A DNA stretch of 64,000 nucleotides from an uncultured delta proteobacterium (GCA_903892415.1 CAITIQ010000291.1:62001-126000); one strand, 5' to 3'; positions 19,764 through 28,739 are shown, numbered from the stretch's first letter. Made by a program: numbers and translations. The notes: generated from the sequence alone by a model not told the origin.

Positions 19764-20126
19764 CTAGATGCACTCGAGCGACGTAACGCGTGTAGTTATC
19801 GGTACGCCCTGTCCACAGCTGGCCGTGGCCTCGAGCGTCCGTTGCTGTGCGCCAAGGGTAGTAACCTCTTTGGTAGAAGCGTTGGCTGGCCCGACCTCTC
19901 CGTTGGAGGTCTGGCATATCGACTCGATGCTCAGCCGACATGTGATTGGCAACTTGCATTGATTGTCGATCTCGGCGATGCAGCGACCACCGCCGCAGCG
20001 GGTTGTGGCCATTGCACAATCACGCCCTGTTGGCATCGGCTCAGCGTTGTCCACGGGAGCAACCTCAGCCGCTCCGCAACTGAGACATAGGCTTAGCAAC
20101 ACCCCATGCACTGAGCTCGATCTCAT
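19764..20126 (-). CDS. Small cysteine-containing lipoprotein, hypothetical
   Basis: A 120-residue predicted lipoprotein. The ATG at 20126 gives a signal peptide with lipobox LSCG; an in-frame start 11 codons earlier only lengthens the basic N-terminus. The mature part has several Cys residues (RCGGGRC, CKLPITC, ICQT, SCGQG), suggesting disulfides. No ribosome site is convincing and no family is recognised. It sits 52 bases upstream of the FG-GAP lipoprotein gene on the same strand, so the two may be co-transcribed. Confidence 0.6.
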   Translation of the reverse strand: MRSSSVHGVLLSLCLSCGAAEVAPVDNAEPMPTGRDCAMATTRCGGGRCIAEIDNQCKLPITCRLSIESICQTSNGEVGPANASTKEVTTLGAQQRTLEATASCGQGVPITTRVTSLECI

Positions 20127-20186
20127 GGTTAGCGGCTTATGCTGCTCGCGCAGAGTCAAGCAAGAGAAATGTGGCGACCGTCCGCG

Positions 20187-21071
20187 CTAGAGCCGACCTT
20201 GGTGCCAAAGCGAGTACAAATCCATGGAGCAGGCAGCCGAGACGTGAAGGAAGACCCCACCCCAGATGGACCGGTGCTTGACGCTCAACGTGCCTAAGAC
20301 AAAGCCCGTGATGACCGACCCAACTGCTTCTGGTAGCGGCTTGCCGAAATGAATCATGGCGTAGGGGACCATCATCAAGAAGATAGAGGAATACCCAATA
20401 TAGGGACGTAGAGCTCTAATCGAGAAGCCTCGAAAGAAGAGCTCGACCCCCACGAAGTTTGCAATGTAAAGCAATTCCCAGAGCACGAACCGCGGCCACA
20501 GCGTCTCGTTCGCTGCGAGCTTGTAGTAAGGATACTTCACTTGGAAGCCCTCGCCGAAAGAGGCCAGAAAAATGGCTGGCATCATCACCGCAAAGAGGAA
20601 CCCATACGTCTTGGCGTGCTTACGCAGATCACCAAAACCAAGACCCAACTCCGCCAAGGTAAGCCCAGTCAGGCGTGGGCCAAGCAACGCCGGAAGCAGT
20701 CCGTACCCGGTAACGCGCGCACCTGCCCACCAGACCTTCCTCCAAATTTGCCCATTGGCATTCTTGGGGTCCATCACCTTGCGGAACGCTTCGGCTTCCG
20801 TGGGAAGGCCAACTGCCTTCAACCCATTAACCACCCACGCTAGATCAGACTCATTTCCAGCAAATCGGACGAACATCAGGCACGCAATCACCAACAGGAC
20901 GGTGGCGGCGACCCGCTTCTGCACCGCAACCCGGCCAAGCCGAGCTTCCGAGTCGCTGCGAGCCTGCTCGCAGTCCGTGATGACGTCTCCCCAGTAGTCC
21001 TCACGGAGTTTCCGAACAAAGGCCGCTAGCATTGAAGCGGTGGAACGCGTCCAAGTCGCGGTGTCAAGCAC
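20187..21071 (-). CDS. CPBP-family intramembrane metalloprotease
   Basis: A 294-residue multi-pass membrane protein. The C-terminal half carries the CPBP (CAAX-protease/Abi) signature: glutamates and arginine in VELFFRGF, then MIHFGKP with the second motif histidine, and FLHVSAA for the third. These residues would bind zinc inside the membrane. The first motif has a single Glu (VE) rather than EE. The N-terminal about 60 residues are soluble and charged, followed by about seven hydrophobic segments. In bacteria these proteases act on membrane peptides, bacteriocins or anti-sigma factors; the substrate is unknown. The start could also be the Met 13 codons downstream. Confidence 0.82.
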   Translation of the reverse strand: MLDTATWTRSTASMLAAFVRKLREDYWGDVITDCEQARSDSEARLGRVAVQKRVAATVLLVIACLMFVRFAGNESDLAWVVNGLKAVGLPTEAEAFRKVMDPKNANGQIWRKVWWAGARVTGYGLLPALLGPRLTGLTLAELGLGFGDLRKHAKTYGFLFAVMMPAIFLASFGEGFQVKYPYYKLAANETLWPRFVLWELLYIANFVGVELFFRGFSIRALRPYIGYSSIFLMMVPYAMIHFGKPLPEAVGSVITGFVLGTLSVKHRSIWGGVFLHVSAACSMDLYSLWHQGRL

Positions 21072-21146
21072 AGAGCCAGTGCCGGGCGGCTCACCTCCGG
21101 GATGCCTCCCGAGGCTTTCACCAGGCTCCCCCGGAGCTTCAGAAGC

Positions 21147-21518
21147 TCAGTTGACGGGTTTAGAGCTCGCGCTGGCCGAGGCGCTGACGGACGGTTTGGC
21201 CTCAGGGCATGAGAACGCTATGGCGCGAAACGCATACTCCTTGCCAACGAAGCCGTCCTTGAAGCCAGTTCGCTTCGCGTACGCGATGGCATTTCCCCCT
21301 TGGGTCCGAGCGGCCTCCGCAAGCGTATCCAACGGGAGCTCCTTGTTCTCGATCCGCGTCGCTTCAACCTTTCCCAACCGTTTACAAGTGGAGGGCGGTT
21401 CCCCGGGGAGGCCGTCGTAGCCGTAGATCGCGACTGGTTCCTCTTCCACCGCCCCCGATCGCAGACTCGCGCAGGAAACGAGCAGGACCAACGGTAACAG
21501 CCTCACGCCAGCTTTCAT
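21147..21518 (-). CDS. DUF4156-like small lipoprotein
   Basis: A 123-residue predicted lipoprotein starting at ATG 21518, whose first 18 residues form a signal peptide with lipobox LVSC. A longer frame upstream has no secretion sense. The middle (CKRLGKVEATR, LAEAARTQGGNAIAYA) resembles the DUF4156/RcsF-like fold, with Gly-Gly-Asn-Ala in the typical place. The tail is Ser/Ala-rich. It lies between the CPBP protease and kup genes, all on one strand. Function is unknown; related small lipoproteins are envelope-stress or outer-membrane sensors. Confidence 0.75.
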   Translation of the reverse strand: MKAGVRLLPLVLLVSCASLRSGAVEEEPVAIYGYDGLPGEPPSTCKRLGKVEATRIENKELPLDTLAEAARTQGGNAIAYAKRTGFKDGFVGKEYAFRAIAFSCPEAKPSVSASASASSKPVN

Positions 21519-21593
21519 GAACTCGAGACTACAATGCTTTAGTCGACGTGCGCCAAACATGCTCGCGCGCCGTCCTTGCACCAACCCGTAAAC

Positions 21594-23657
21594 CTAAAGG
21601 TCGATCTGCATTCCGATCTCTACGACTCGTTCCGGCGGAATTCCGAAGTAGCGAGTTGCGTTCTGAGAGTTCTTGGTGAGGAACGCGAACACCGACTCAG
21701 CTCGTCCGGACATTTCTCCACGACTGGTAGCAAGCAGTGTTTCGCGACCAAGGTAGTACGTTACCTGCTTGAGTTCGAAGGGCAGCTTGTAGGCCTTGAT
21801 TGCGACGGCGAGCGCCCTCGGTACATTGGGCGTCTCCATGAAGCCAACGCGAATGTTTAGCCTGAAGAACCCGTGCTCGAGCGGCTCGAGGCGCAGACGC
21901 TCCTTCGTGATGCGAGGGATGCGCTCGGTAACCACGGTAACCAGGAGCACGTGCTCTTGAATGGCCTTGTTGTGGCGAGCGTGGTGGAGCAACAGTGGCG
22001 GCGTTCCACTCGAGTTCGAGGTGAGGAAGACGGCTGCTCCTTGCACGCGCACGAGCGGGATTGACTCAGCATCATCGTCAACGAATACGTTGTTTCCGAG
22101 CCCTGTAAGAAACGTCTCCAGTGGCCTTGCCGCTCGCTGAAAGTAGTCCCCAAGCAATGCTCGACCCCGCTTCCATACGGTCATAGCAAAGAAGATGCCG
22201 ATCGCTATCACGACCGGGACGAAGCCGCCGTGGAAGAACTTGAGCGCGTTGGAGCCCAAAAATGCAAGGTCAACGAGTAGAAAGGTCGCAACCAGCGGTA
22301 TCGCCCGTGCCTTGCTCCACTTCCAGCGCTCGCGAGCGACAACGTAATAGGCAATGGAGGTGATCGCCATCGTGCCTGTGACCGCAATCCCGTAGGCCGC
22401 CGCGAGGTTGCTCGACTGCTGGAAGGCAAGGACGAGAGCGAGGCAGCCGAGCGCTAGTAGCCAGTTTATCTCTGGAATGTAGATCTGACCTTCCGTCGTA
22501 CTCGACGTATGGGTGATCGTGACTCGAGGCAGGAACCCGAGCTGCACCGCCTGTCTTGTGAGAGAGAAGGCTCCAGAGATGAGGGCTTGAGAGGCAATGA
22601 TCGTAGCGGCGGTCGCTAACGCGACCAGCGGGTATATCGCACTGGCGCTCGGGGCTAGCGCGTAGAACGGATTGGCTACGATGGTGGGCTTTGCAGCTTC
22701 GTCGGCGGCGATGATCAATGCGCCTTGGCCAAAGTAGTTGAGCAGCAGCGCAGGCATGGCCACGGCATACCAGGCTATTTGGATGGGCTTTCGACCGAAG
22801 TGCCCCATGTCGGCGTACAGTGCTTCGCCGCCGGTGATGCACAGAACGACGGCCCCAAGCACCACGAACCCGTGAAAGCCATTCTGTTGAAAGAAGCTAA
22901 CCGCGTAGCTAGGGGAGATCGCAACGAGTACGCCAGGGTGTTTGGTGATGGCCAGGAGGCCGAGACCCGCCAGCGTCACGAACCAAAGCACCATAATCGG
23001 ACCAAAAACCTTGCCAATCGAGTCGGTGCCGCGTTTCTGAATTGCGAATAGCGCTATCAAGATACCGACGGTGATGGGCACTACGGCGGGTTTGAACGTG
23101 TCAGTGGCAACCTCCAAGCCCTCGACTGCCGAAAGCACGCTAATGGCAGGGGTCAACATGCCGTCGCCATAAAGGAGGGCCGCTCCGAAGAGCACGAGCG
23201 CGACAAGCGCGGTGAGCTTTGCTGGGCGCGCTCCGCGGCTCTCGGGAAGTAGGGCTAGGAGTGCGAGAATGCCGCCTTCGCCCTGGTTGTCGGCCCGCAT
23301 GATGAAGGTGAGGTACTTGTAACTTACTACGCTGAGTACGCTCCAGAACATGAGCGACAGCAAGCCGAGAACGTTGCTTGTCGTCGCTGCTACTCCATGC
23401 GCGCCGTTCACGCACTCCTTTAGCGCGTAAAGAGGGCTGGTCCCGATGTCTCCGAAGACGATGCCCAGGGCAGCAAGCGCGAGCCCGAGCACGCTGCCAT
23501 GATGCTCGCTGGTGCCATGCTGCTCGTTGCTGCGGGGGGAGGGCGGCGCGTCCTTGTGTTCCCCGCCTGCGGTGCTTGGCTCCGCTGGAGGTTGCGCGTC
23601 GTCTTTCACATCACGGCTCGAGCCGTGCGAGGATTGTCCTTCGAGCTTGTGCGACAT
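21594..23657 (-). CDS. kup: Kup-type potassium uptake permease
   Basis: A 687-residue KUP/HAK potassium symporter of the cytoplasmic membrane. About 55 polar residues precede the membrane domain, which opens with the family signature GDIGTSPLYALKE. About twelve hydrophobic helices follow (to about residue 460), then a soluble C-terminal domain of about 200 residues. The total is slightly above the family's usual 620-650 because of the polar N-terminus. ATG 23657 is chosen; an in-frame TTG 12 codons upstream is possible, and neither has a strong ribosome site. It is divergent from a KdpD/KdpE-like pair 360 bases away, which suggests potassium- or turgor-linked control. Confidence 0.95.
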   Translation of the reverse strand: MSHKLEGQSSHGSSRDVKDDAQPPAEPSTAGGEHKDAPPSPRSNEQHGTSEHHGSVLGLALAALGIVFGDIGTSPLYALKECVNGAHGVAATTSNVLGLLSLMFWSVLSVVSYKYLTFIMRADNQGEGGILALLALLPESRGARPAKLTALVALVLFGAALLYGDGMLTPAISVLSAVEGLEVATDTFKPAVVPITVGILIALFAIQKRGTDSIGKVFGPIMVLWFVTLAGLGLLAITKHPGVLVAISPSYAVSFFQQNGFHGFVVLGAVVLCITGGEALYADMGHFGRKPIQIAWYAVAMPALLLNYFGQGALIIAADEAAKPTIVANPFYALAPSASAIYPLVALATAATIIASQALISGAFSLTRQAVQLGFLPRVTITHTSSTTEGQIYIPEINWLLALGCLALVLAFQQSSNLAAAYGIAVTGTMAITSIAYYVVARERWKWSKARAIPLVATFLLVDLAFLGSNALKFFHGGFVPVVIAIGIFFAMTVWKRGRALLGDYFQRAARPLETFLTGLGNNVFVDDDAESIPLVRVQGAAVFLTSNSSGTPPLLLHHARHNKAIQEHVLLVTVVTERIPRITKERLRLEPLEHGFFRLNIRVGFMETPNVPRALAVAIKAYKLPFELKQVTYYLGRETLLATSRGEMSGRAESVFAFLTKNSQNATRYFGIPPERVVEIGMQIDL

Positions 23658-23780
23658 CCGTGAGGGCGTAACTCGCTCAGATCCGGGGACCAAAGGTTCT
23701 CGCGAGTCTTTACGAAATCTTTACGCGGTGATGGGCAACCTTGACGGCCGACTCAACAGCGGTCGACGTAGGTTGCCCCC
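23658..23780. promoter_or_regulatory. Divergent promoter region, kup / sensor kinase
   Basis: These 123 bases contain no gene and must hold the promoters for kup on the minus strand and the small membrane ORF plus sensor kinase on the plus strand. I could not assign a clear -35/-10 pair or a repeat that would be the response-regulator site. Confidence 0.3.
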
Positions 23781-24002
23781 GTGGACGCTTATCGTCGTAA
23801 TTGGTCGGCCAATCGGCACGTGTTACCGCGCGTTCGTTTCAGTGCGCTGAGTTTTGCCGTGGTCGCCGTGCTCGTGTTGTGTGTCACCCGCCTCCTTTTC
23901 GCCGTCTGGCGGGGCGAGCCTCTCGTGGGTGAGCCATCGGTCGCGCTCGTGATCGGGGTTGTTGTGGTCCTGGACCGGTTAAGCGTTTCGCGCCGGCGAT
24001 AA
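23781..24002 (+). CDS. Possible small membrane protein upstream of sensor kinase
   Basis: A 73-codon frame starting with GTG. It encodes a basic N-terminus, two hydrophobic stretches (about residues 23-43 and 53-64) and an Arg-rich end. Third positions are GC-rich as in neighbouring genes. The stop is 17 bases before the sensor-kinase ATG on the same strand, so it could be co-transcribed. The ribosome site is weak and no family is recognised. It might be a small partner of the sensor or an unannotated leader peptide. Confidence 0.45.
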   Translation: MDAYRRNWSANRHVLPRVRFSALSFAVVAVLVLCVTRLLFAVWRGEPLVGEPSVALVIGVVVVLDRLSVSRRR

Positions 24003-24019
24003 GCTGCTACAGAGCCCCG

Positions 24020-25015
24020 ATGCGGAGAGTTGGAACTCTCGCGTTTGCTCTGATTGCTGTAGCCGTTACAACCTTCGTCGCCGTCTTGCTCCGCGGACTG
24101 CTCGGGCTCGAAGAGATTGTGATGCTGTACCTTCTTGCGATCATGGTCGTTGCGCTGCGTACCGACCGCGTGGCCGCGCTAGCTGCCTCGCTGCTCTCGG
24201 TTGCAAGCTTCGACTTCTTTGCTGTCCCCCCCTACTTGACGTTTGCGGTGAAGGACGTTCGGCACCTACTTACGTTTCTCGTGATGTTCCTGGTCGGGTT
24301 GGTTATCGCGAATCTGACGGCGCAGGTTCGACGGGCCAAGCTCGAGGAGATTCGCAGCTCCATCCTCAGTGCTGTGTCGCATGACTTTCGTACTCCACTG
24401 GCGACGATCACCGGCGCAGCAACGACTCTACGGCAGGGGGCTTCCTCGCTCGGGGAGCCAGAACGAGCCGACATGATTCAAACCATCTGCGAAGAGGCCG
24501 AGCGGTTGGAGCGGCTATTGGCAAAGGTGTTGGCGATGACGCGGCTCGAGGCTGGCGTCCAGCCGGAGACGCAGGCTGTGCCTCTCGAGGAGCTGCTGGG
24601 GGCCGCGCTCACGCGCTTGGAGCAGCGGCTGACGCAGCATGAAGTGGAGCTGCAGTTGGGTGAGGAGGTGCCTTTCGTAGCCTGTGACCCAGTCCTCTTT
24701 GAGCAGGTATTCCTGAATCTTCTGGAGAATGTGGTTCGACATACTCCTGCCGGTACCCACGTCATTGTTTCGGCCCACGAAGAAGGTGGCTGGGTGGTTA
24801 TCGAGATTGCTGACGACGGACCTGGGCTTCCAGAAGAAGTAAAGGCCAGACTTTTTCAGAAGTTTGTAAGAAGTGCTAGCTCGAGCGGCGTCGGGCTCGG
24901 CCTCGCCATCGTGCGAGGCATCGTTGAGGCGCATCACGGCCGAATTGCGCTCGCGAATAGTCAGCGCGGTACACGATTTATCATTCATATGCGCCCGGCG
25001 GGGGAGCACAAGTGA
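24020..25015 (+). CDS. KdpD-like histidine kinase lacking the N-terminal KdpD/Usp domains
   Basis: A 331-residue membrane histidine kinase. The first about 100 residues hold four hydrophobic segments of the DUF4118 type found in KdpD (around 5-25, 32-47, 52-77, 83-99). A HisKA domain follows with phospho-acceptor H121 in SAVSHDFRTPL, then an HATPase domain with the N-box NLLENVVRHT, DDGPGLP and GVGLGLAIV. Full KdpD has about 900 residues with cytoplasmic KdpD and Usp modules plus a GAF domain; these are absent. The stop overlaps the response-regulator start by four bases, indicating co-translation. It probably senses potassium or turgor and phosphorylates the partner at 25012. No kdpFABC is nearby; Kup is the adjacent transporter. 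Confidence 0.9.
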   Translation: MRRVGTLAFALIAVAVTTFVAVLLRGLLGLEEIVMLYLLAIMVVALRTDRVAALAASLLSVASFDFFAVPPYLTFAVKDVRHLLTFLVMFLVGLVIANLTAQVRRAKLEEIRSSILSAVSHDFRTPLATITGAATTLRQGASSLGEPERADMIQTICEEAERLERLLAKVLAMTRLEAGVQPETQAVPLEELLGAALTRLEQRLTQHEVELQLGEEVPFVACDPVLFEQVFLNLLENVVRHTPAGTHVIVSAHEEGGWVVIEIADDGPGLPEEVKARLFQKFVRSASSSGVGLGLAIVRGIVEAHHGRIALANSQRGTRFIIHMRPAGEHK

Positions 25016-25710
25016 AGGCGCAATTGGTCAAGGGCCTCGTGGTCGAAGACGAAGCTCCCATGCGCAGGTTTCTTCGTACAACACTAAGCAGTAACGGATT
25101 CGCTGTCGTCGAAGCGAGCACGGCGCGTGAGGCGCTGGCGATGTTCTCCTCGCACCGTCCAGACTTTGTCATTCTAGACCTTGGATTGCCGGACGGTGAC
25201 GGATTGGTAGTTACGCGCCAGCTTCGCTCTTTCACGAACGTTCCCATCCTGATTGTGAGCGCCCGCGATCGCGAGTCTGACAAGGTCGAGGTGCTGGACG
25301 CGGGGGCTGATGACTACGTAATGAAACCCTTCGGCACGGAGGAGCTGTTAGCGCGCGTTCGCGTGGCCTTGCGCCACGCAGCCTCACGTCAGACCCCGCC
25401 TTCTTCGGTGACCGTTGGGCCGCTGACGGTTGACTTTGAGAGCCATCTCGTCTGGCTCTCTGGCGCTGAGGTCCACCTTACGCCTATCGAGTTCAAGCTG
25501 CTTGCGTTGCTGTCGAAGCACGTGGGCAAAGTGGTAACGCACAGTCAGCTCTTGACCGAGATCTGGGGCCCCAAGTCGGTCGAGCAAACGCACTATTTGC
25601 GCGTGCATATGGCGCAACTTCGCCGCAAGATCGAACGGACGCCGGCTCGACCGCTGCTGCTCGTTACCGAGGCGGGGGTTGGCTACCGTCTGCGTGAACC
25701 GCCGGTCTGA
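25012..25710 (+). CDS. KdpE-like OmpR-family response regulator
   Basis: A 232-residue regulator with an N-terminal receiver (about 8-120) carrying the acidic pocket ED (12-13), phospho-acceptor D56 in VILDLGLPDGDG, and the lysine in YVMKPFG. A winged-helix DNA-binding domain follows (about 130-228, with HLTPIEFKLL and YLRVHMAQLRRKIE, typical of KdpE). GTG 25012 overlaps the kinase stop (GTGA). It probably regulates the divergent kup gene and its own operon; the binding site was not found. Confidence 0.93.
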   Translation: MKAQLVKGLVVEDEAPMRRFLRTTLSSNGFAVVEASTAREALAMFSSHRPDFVILDLGLPDGDGLVVTRQLRSFTNVPILIVSARDRESDKVEVLDAGADDYVMKPFGTEELLARVRVALRHAASRQTPPSSVTVGPLTVDFESHLVWLSGAEVHLTPIEFKLLALLSKHVGKVVTHSQLLTEIWGPKSVEQTHYLRVHMAQLRRKIERTPARPLLLVTEAGVGYRLREPPV

Positions 25711-25760
25711 GGCGCCCAAGATTTCCACCCGGGGGCTTCGACGACAGGTAGGATGAAGCG

Positions 25761-27770
25761 ATGATGAAGCGTGGCCAATTGTCTAGAGACTTAGGCGCTA
25801 TTGTCCTGAGCATTGCCGCCGTTGGCTTCGGTTGCAGTGACGACAACAGCGGCAGCAGTGCTGGTGCTTCCGGCCCGGGTGGCAACGACTCAGGCGGAAC
25901 CGGTGGCACGGGAGGCGCCGGAGGCGCCTGCTTCGGTTGCCAAACGGGAGGTGGCAACGCCGGAGAACTTGCGCTCGTTCCGCCCTCCGCGACGATCGAC
26001 GTGGTGGACGGCGTAGCGATGCCTGTCGACTTCAACGCCACACTCGACGGCGTAGAGGTCCAGCCGAACGCGTGGGTGGTTGACCTTTCAGGCATCGCAA
26101 ACACGGACGGTACGGGCGTTGTGACGGCTTCAGGCAATGTGGGTGGGTTGGTGACCCTCAATGCCACCTACGCGGGTATCACTGCCACGGCGCAGGTGAC
26201 GGTCAATATCAAGAAGACCCTCAATCCAGGAGGCTTCACGCCCGAAGAAATTGCAGTCTTGCAGAACCCGACGGGAGGCCAGGACGGCAGCATCACTTGG
26301 GCCTATCCCTATGACAAAACCGTGTTTCCGAAGGGCCTGCTAGCGCCAGAACTGATGTGGAATGGCGGCGGAGCTGGTGACAAGTACTTCGTCAAGCTCG
26401 TTGGGCCCTTCACCGAGTTCAATGTCTTTACGACGGCAGACCCGCCCGCTCGTCATTTGTTGGATCCGGCGGTTTGGACCCCGCTGACTGAGAGCGGAAA
26501 CGGTGGCGTCGTGGACCTCAAGGTGAACCGATTGCCAGTTGGGGGCAACGCGGCAACGACTGTGATTGATCACGATTGGACCGTTGCCAACGGGGCGCTG
26601 CGCGGGACCGTCTACTATTGGGCCAATAACATTGGGCGCGTGATGCGAATCAAGCCGGACGCTGGCGCGCCCGAGGATTTTCTCGCTGCAGCAGGCATCA
26701 GTAACAACTGCAGTACCTGTCACTCCGTCTCGGCAAACGGCTCCACGTTGATCATCGGTGGGGACGTAGCGACTTCAACCTTTGACCTATTGACGAATAC
26801 TCAGGTCCTTTCGCTCCCAAGCGTTGGAAAGCAGGTTCGCAACTGGGCAATGCCTGCGATATCACCGGACGGCAGTACGGTCATCGAGAACAACGCTCAG
26901 TTGCCTGGTCCTCCTGGTGGCAGTGACGGTATGTGGAACGCTCAGACCGGCCAGAAGATCCTCGGGACGGGCTTGGATGGTGTGATGCTCGATATGCCTG
27001 CCTTTGCTCCGGATGGTTCACGCATTGCGTACGTGGACCATTCGACGCTTGGGCTCGCCTCCTACGAGTGGGACCCGGTCACCAAGGCCGCAACGAATCC
27101 GGTCGCACTCGTTCCAGCCGGTGCAGACGGCCAGCTAAACGCCATCTGCTTCCCGAGCGTTTCGCCGGACGGCGAGTGGGTTGTCTATCACCGTGGAGTC
27201 TATCCAAACTCGCTGGATACGCGTTTTGGTCCAGGCTCCATGTACCTTGCAAACTCGGCGACTCCGGGCGCTGATATTCGCCTGCGTAACCTCAACGGGG
27301 ATGACTACCCTTTTGCCGCCGGGGATCGCGACCGTCTGCTCGACTACGAGCCCACCTTCGCGCCGCTCGAGGCAGGCGGCTATGCCTGGGTGGTGTTTAC
27401 CAGTCGTCGCACCTACGGCAATCGCCTCACTGGCAATTCCGGCTCAGTCAAACAACTCTGGGTTGCAGCGGTTGACGCCGATCCGACAGACGGTGTCGAT
27501 CCGAGTCACCCAGCGTTTCGAGTTCCTGGCCAAGACATCAACACGCTCAATATGCGCGGCTTTTGGGCGCTGGATCCGTGCAAGGAACTTGGTCAGGGTT
27601 GCACCAATGGGTCTGAGTGTTGCAACCAGAACTGTGAAGAAGGTATCTGCACCGAGCCCGACCCGGGCGGCTGCTCCGAGACCGGAAACGCCTGTATGGA
27701 AGACAGTGATTGCTGCGACTCGCTCGCCGATTGCGTGAATGGCTTCTGCAGCGAGCCCCCTCCGCAATAA
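25761..27770 (+). CDS. Beta-propeller lipoprotein with Ig-like domain and CxxCH motif
   Basis: A 669-residue lipoprotein. ATG 25761 (or 25764) lies after AGGA and starts a signal peptide with lipobox FGC. A Gly/Ser/Thr tether leads to a BIG2-like Ig segment (about 70-155). The rest resembles TolB/PD40 propeller blades with repeated SPDGS, APDGSRIAYVD and SPDGEWVVYH. Inserted between is C317-S-T-C320-H321, a classic c-type heme attachment motif. The C-terminal about 70 residues form a Cys-rich knot-like module with CCNQNC and DCCDS. It is an extracellular, possibly heme-bearing surface protein of unknown role, between KdpE-like and ADC-like genes with its own terminator. Confidence 0.85.
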   Translation: MMKRGQLSRDLGAIVLSIAAVGFGCSDDNSGSSAGASGPGGNDSGGTGGTGGAGGACFGCQTGGGNAGELALVPPSATIDVVDGVAMPVDFNATLDGVEVQPNAWVVDLSGIANTDGTGVVTASGNVGGLVTLNATYAGITATAQVTVNIKKTLNPGGFTPEEIAVLQNPTGGQDGSITWAYPYDKTVFPKGLLAPELMWNGGGAGDKYFVKLVGPFTEFNVFTTADPPARHLLDPAVWTPLTESGNGGVVDLKVNRLPVGGNAATTVIDHDWTVANGALRGTVYYWANNIGRVMRIKPDAGAPEDFLAAAGISNNCSTCHSVSANGSTLIIGGDVATSTFDLLTNTQVLSLPSVGKQVRNWAMPAISPDGSTVIENNAQLPGPPGGSDGMWNAQTGQKILGTGLDGVMLDMPAFAPDGSRIAYVDHSTLGLASYEWDPVTKAATNPVALVPAGADGQLNAICFPSVSPDGEWVVYHRGVYPNSLDTRFGPGSMYLANSATPGADIRLRNLNGDDYPFAAGDRDRLLDYEPTFAPLEAGGYAWVVFTSRRTYGNRLTGNSGSVKQLWVAAVDADPTDGVDPSHPAFRVPGQDINTLNMRGFWALDPCKELGQGCTNGSECCNQNCEEGICTEPDPGGCSETGNACMEDSDCCDSLADCVNGFCSEPPPQ

Positions 27771-27785
27771 GGGCTGCTGAATAGA

Positions 27786-27827
27786 AGAGGGGGTGCTATC
27801 TCCGGATAGGCACCCCCTCTTGCTTTT
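27786..27827. terminator. Strong hairpin terminator between convergent genes
   Basis: AGAGGGGGTGC (27786-27796) pairs perfectly with GCACCCCCTCT (27810-27820). An inner TATC/GATA pairing closes a TCCG loop, and TTGCTTTTG follows on the plus strand. It serves the propeller lipoprotein gene and may also stop the convergent decarboxylase-like gene. Confidence 0.9.
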
Positions 27828-27875
27828 GTGCGTTGGTCGTTTGCGCGTTAGAGTTTGAGCGCTGGTCTTAAGCGG

Positions 27876-28625
27876 TTAGGCTTGCTCTTGTCCTTGAGGG
27901 AGGATTGAGCGCATCGCGTAGGAGCGCCAAACGAATGAGGGCTTCATCTCCGCTAGGCCAAGCTTTACTAGGTTATCGCTGGTGGGGCCGGGGCCAAGGA
28001 TCTCCAGGGATACTTGGCCGGCCCCTCCCCACTTTAGCGGGTGACCGGTTTCAACGACGGTGCGCACAACTTTGCCTCCCTTGGTCGACATCAAGACGAA
28101 GGGAATCCCTTTGGTCTCGAGCCAGCCAGCAGGCCCCACGGTCAATCGGAACTCGCCCTGCTGTTCCGCCCGAATTTGCCCCTCGCTGAACTCGGTATTG
28201 ATGCCGACTACGTATTTGGGGAAGTTCCAGATCTCCTTGCCCGCGGCGCACGCGTTGGCGGTTGTCACGGGTAAGTTGAGAAAGGTGCTGCCGTAGTTCG
28301 GTTGGGTTCGCGCGTTGACCAGGGCGCCCCAGGTAGACGGTGAAGTGCCCTTGCGCTTTACCTCTACCGCCAGCGCAACCTCGTTGTAGGGGCCAATCGA
28401 GGTGTCGCGATATTCGAATACCACGAGCTGCACGATGGCTTTGCCCATGAGGATGAATGGCTCGAATTCAGCCTGGTCGGGGATGAGGGGCGCAACTTTT
28501 TCCGGTGGCACCCGATACATCAGCCCAACGACCCCACCATCGCGGTAGAGGATTGGAAGCGCACATTCCCCACTGCTCGTGCTGACGTTCTCTTGATGAA
28601 TGCCAGCAAAGAAGTCCTCAGACAT
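27876..28625 (-). CDS. Acetoacetate-decarboxylase-family protein
   Basis: A 249-residue protein of the ADC family (PF06314 type). The segment GKEIWNFPKYV corresponds to the active-site lysine region of acetoacetate decarboxylase, where a lysine forms a Schiff base with the keto acid. The second neighbouring lysine of clostridial ADC is replaced by Tyr. Other family-like parts are RVPPEKVAPLIP and the GPYNEV loop. The family includes true decarboxylases and aldolase-like enzymes, so the substrate is uncertain. ATG 28625 is chosen; a GTG two codons upstream is in frame, and neither has a clear ribosome site. It is probably monocistronic, divergent from a TerB-like gene. Confidence 0.82.
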   Translation of the reverse strand: MSEDFFAGIHQENVSTSSGECALPILYRDGGVVGLMYRVPPEKVAPLIPDQAEFEPFILMGKAIVQLVVFEYRDTSIGPYNEVALAVEVKRKGTSPSTWGALVNARTQPNYGSTFLNLPVTTANACAAGKEIWNFPKYVVGINTEFSEGQIRAEQQGEFRLTVGPAGWLETKGIPFVLMSTKGGKVVRTVVETGHPLKWGGAGQVSLEILGPGPTSDNLVKLGLAEMKPSFVWRSYAMRSILPQGQEQA

Positions 28626-28739
28626 CCCCACATGTTGTCAAACTTGCGAGCGAAGGGCACTGGCAATCTGGAACTTCGGCACGAGACTGAGGCTGCTGAA
28701 GTCGCCCCGCGGAGAACTCGCTGCCGCTAGAGTTAGCTT

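Noticed and set aside
24020-25710. Complete kdp potassium-pump locus
   Set aside because: kdpA, kdpB, kdpC and kdpF are absent, and the sensor is shortened.
27866-28625. Confirmed acetoacetate decarboxylase
   Set aside because: The family is clear, but one of the two neighbouring active-site lysines is Tyr and the context gives no ketone pathway, so the exact enzyme name is withheld.
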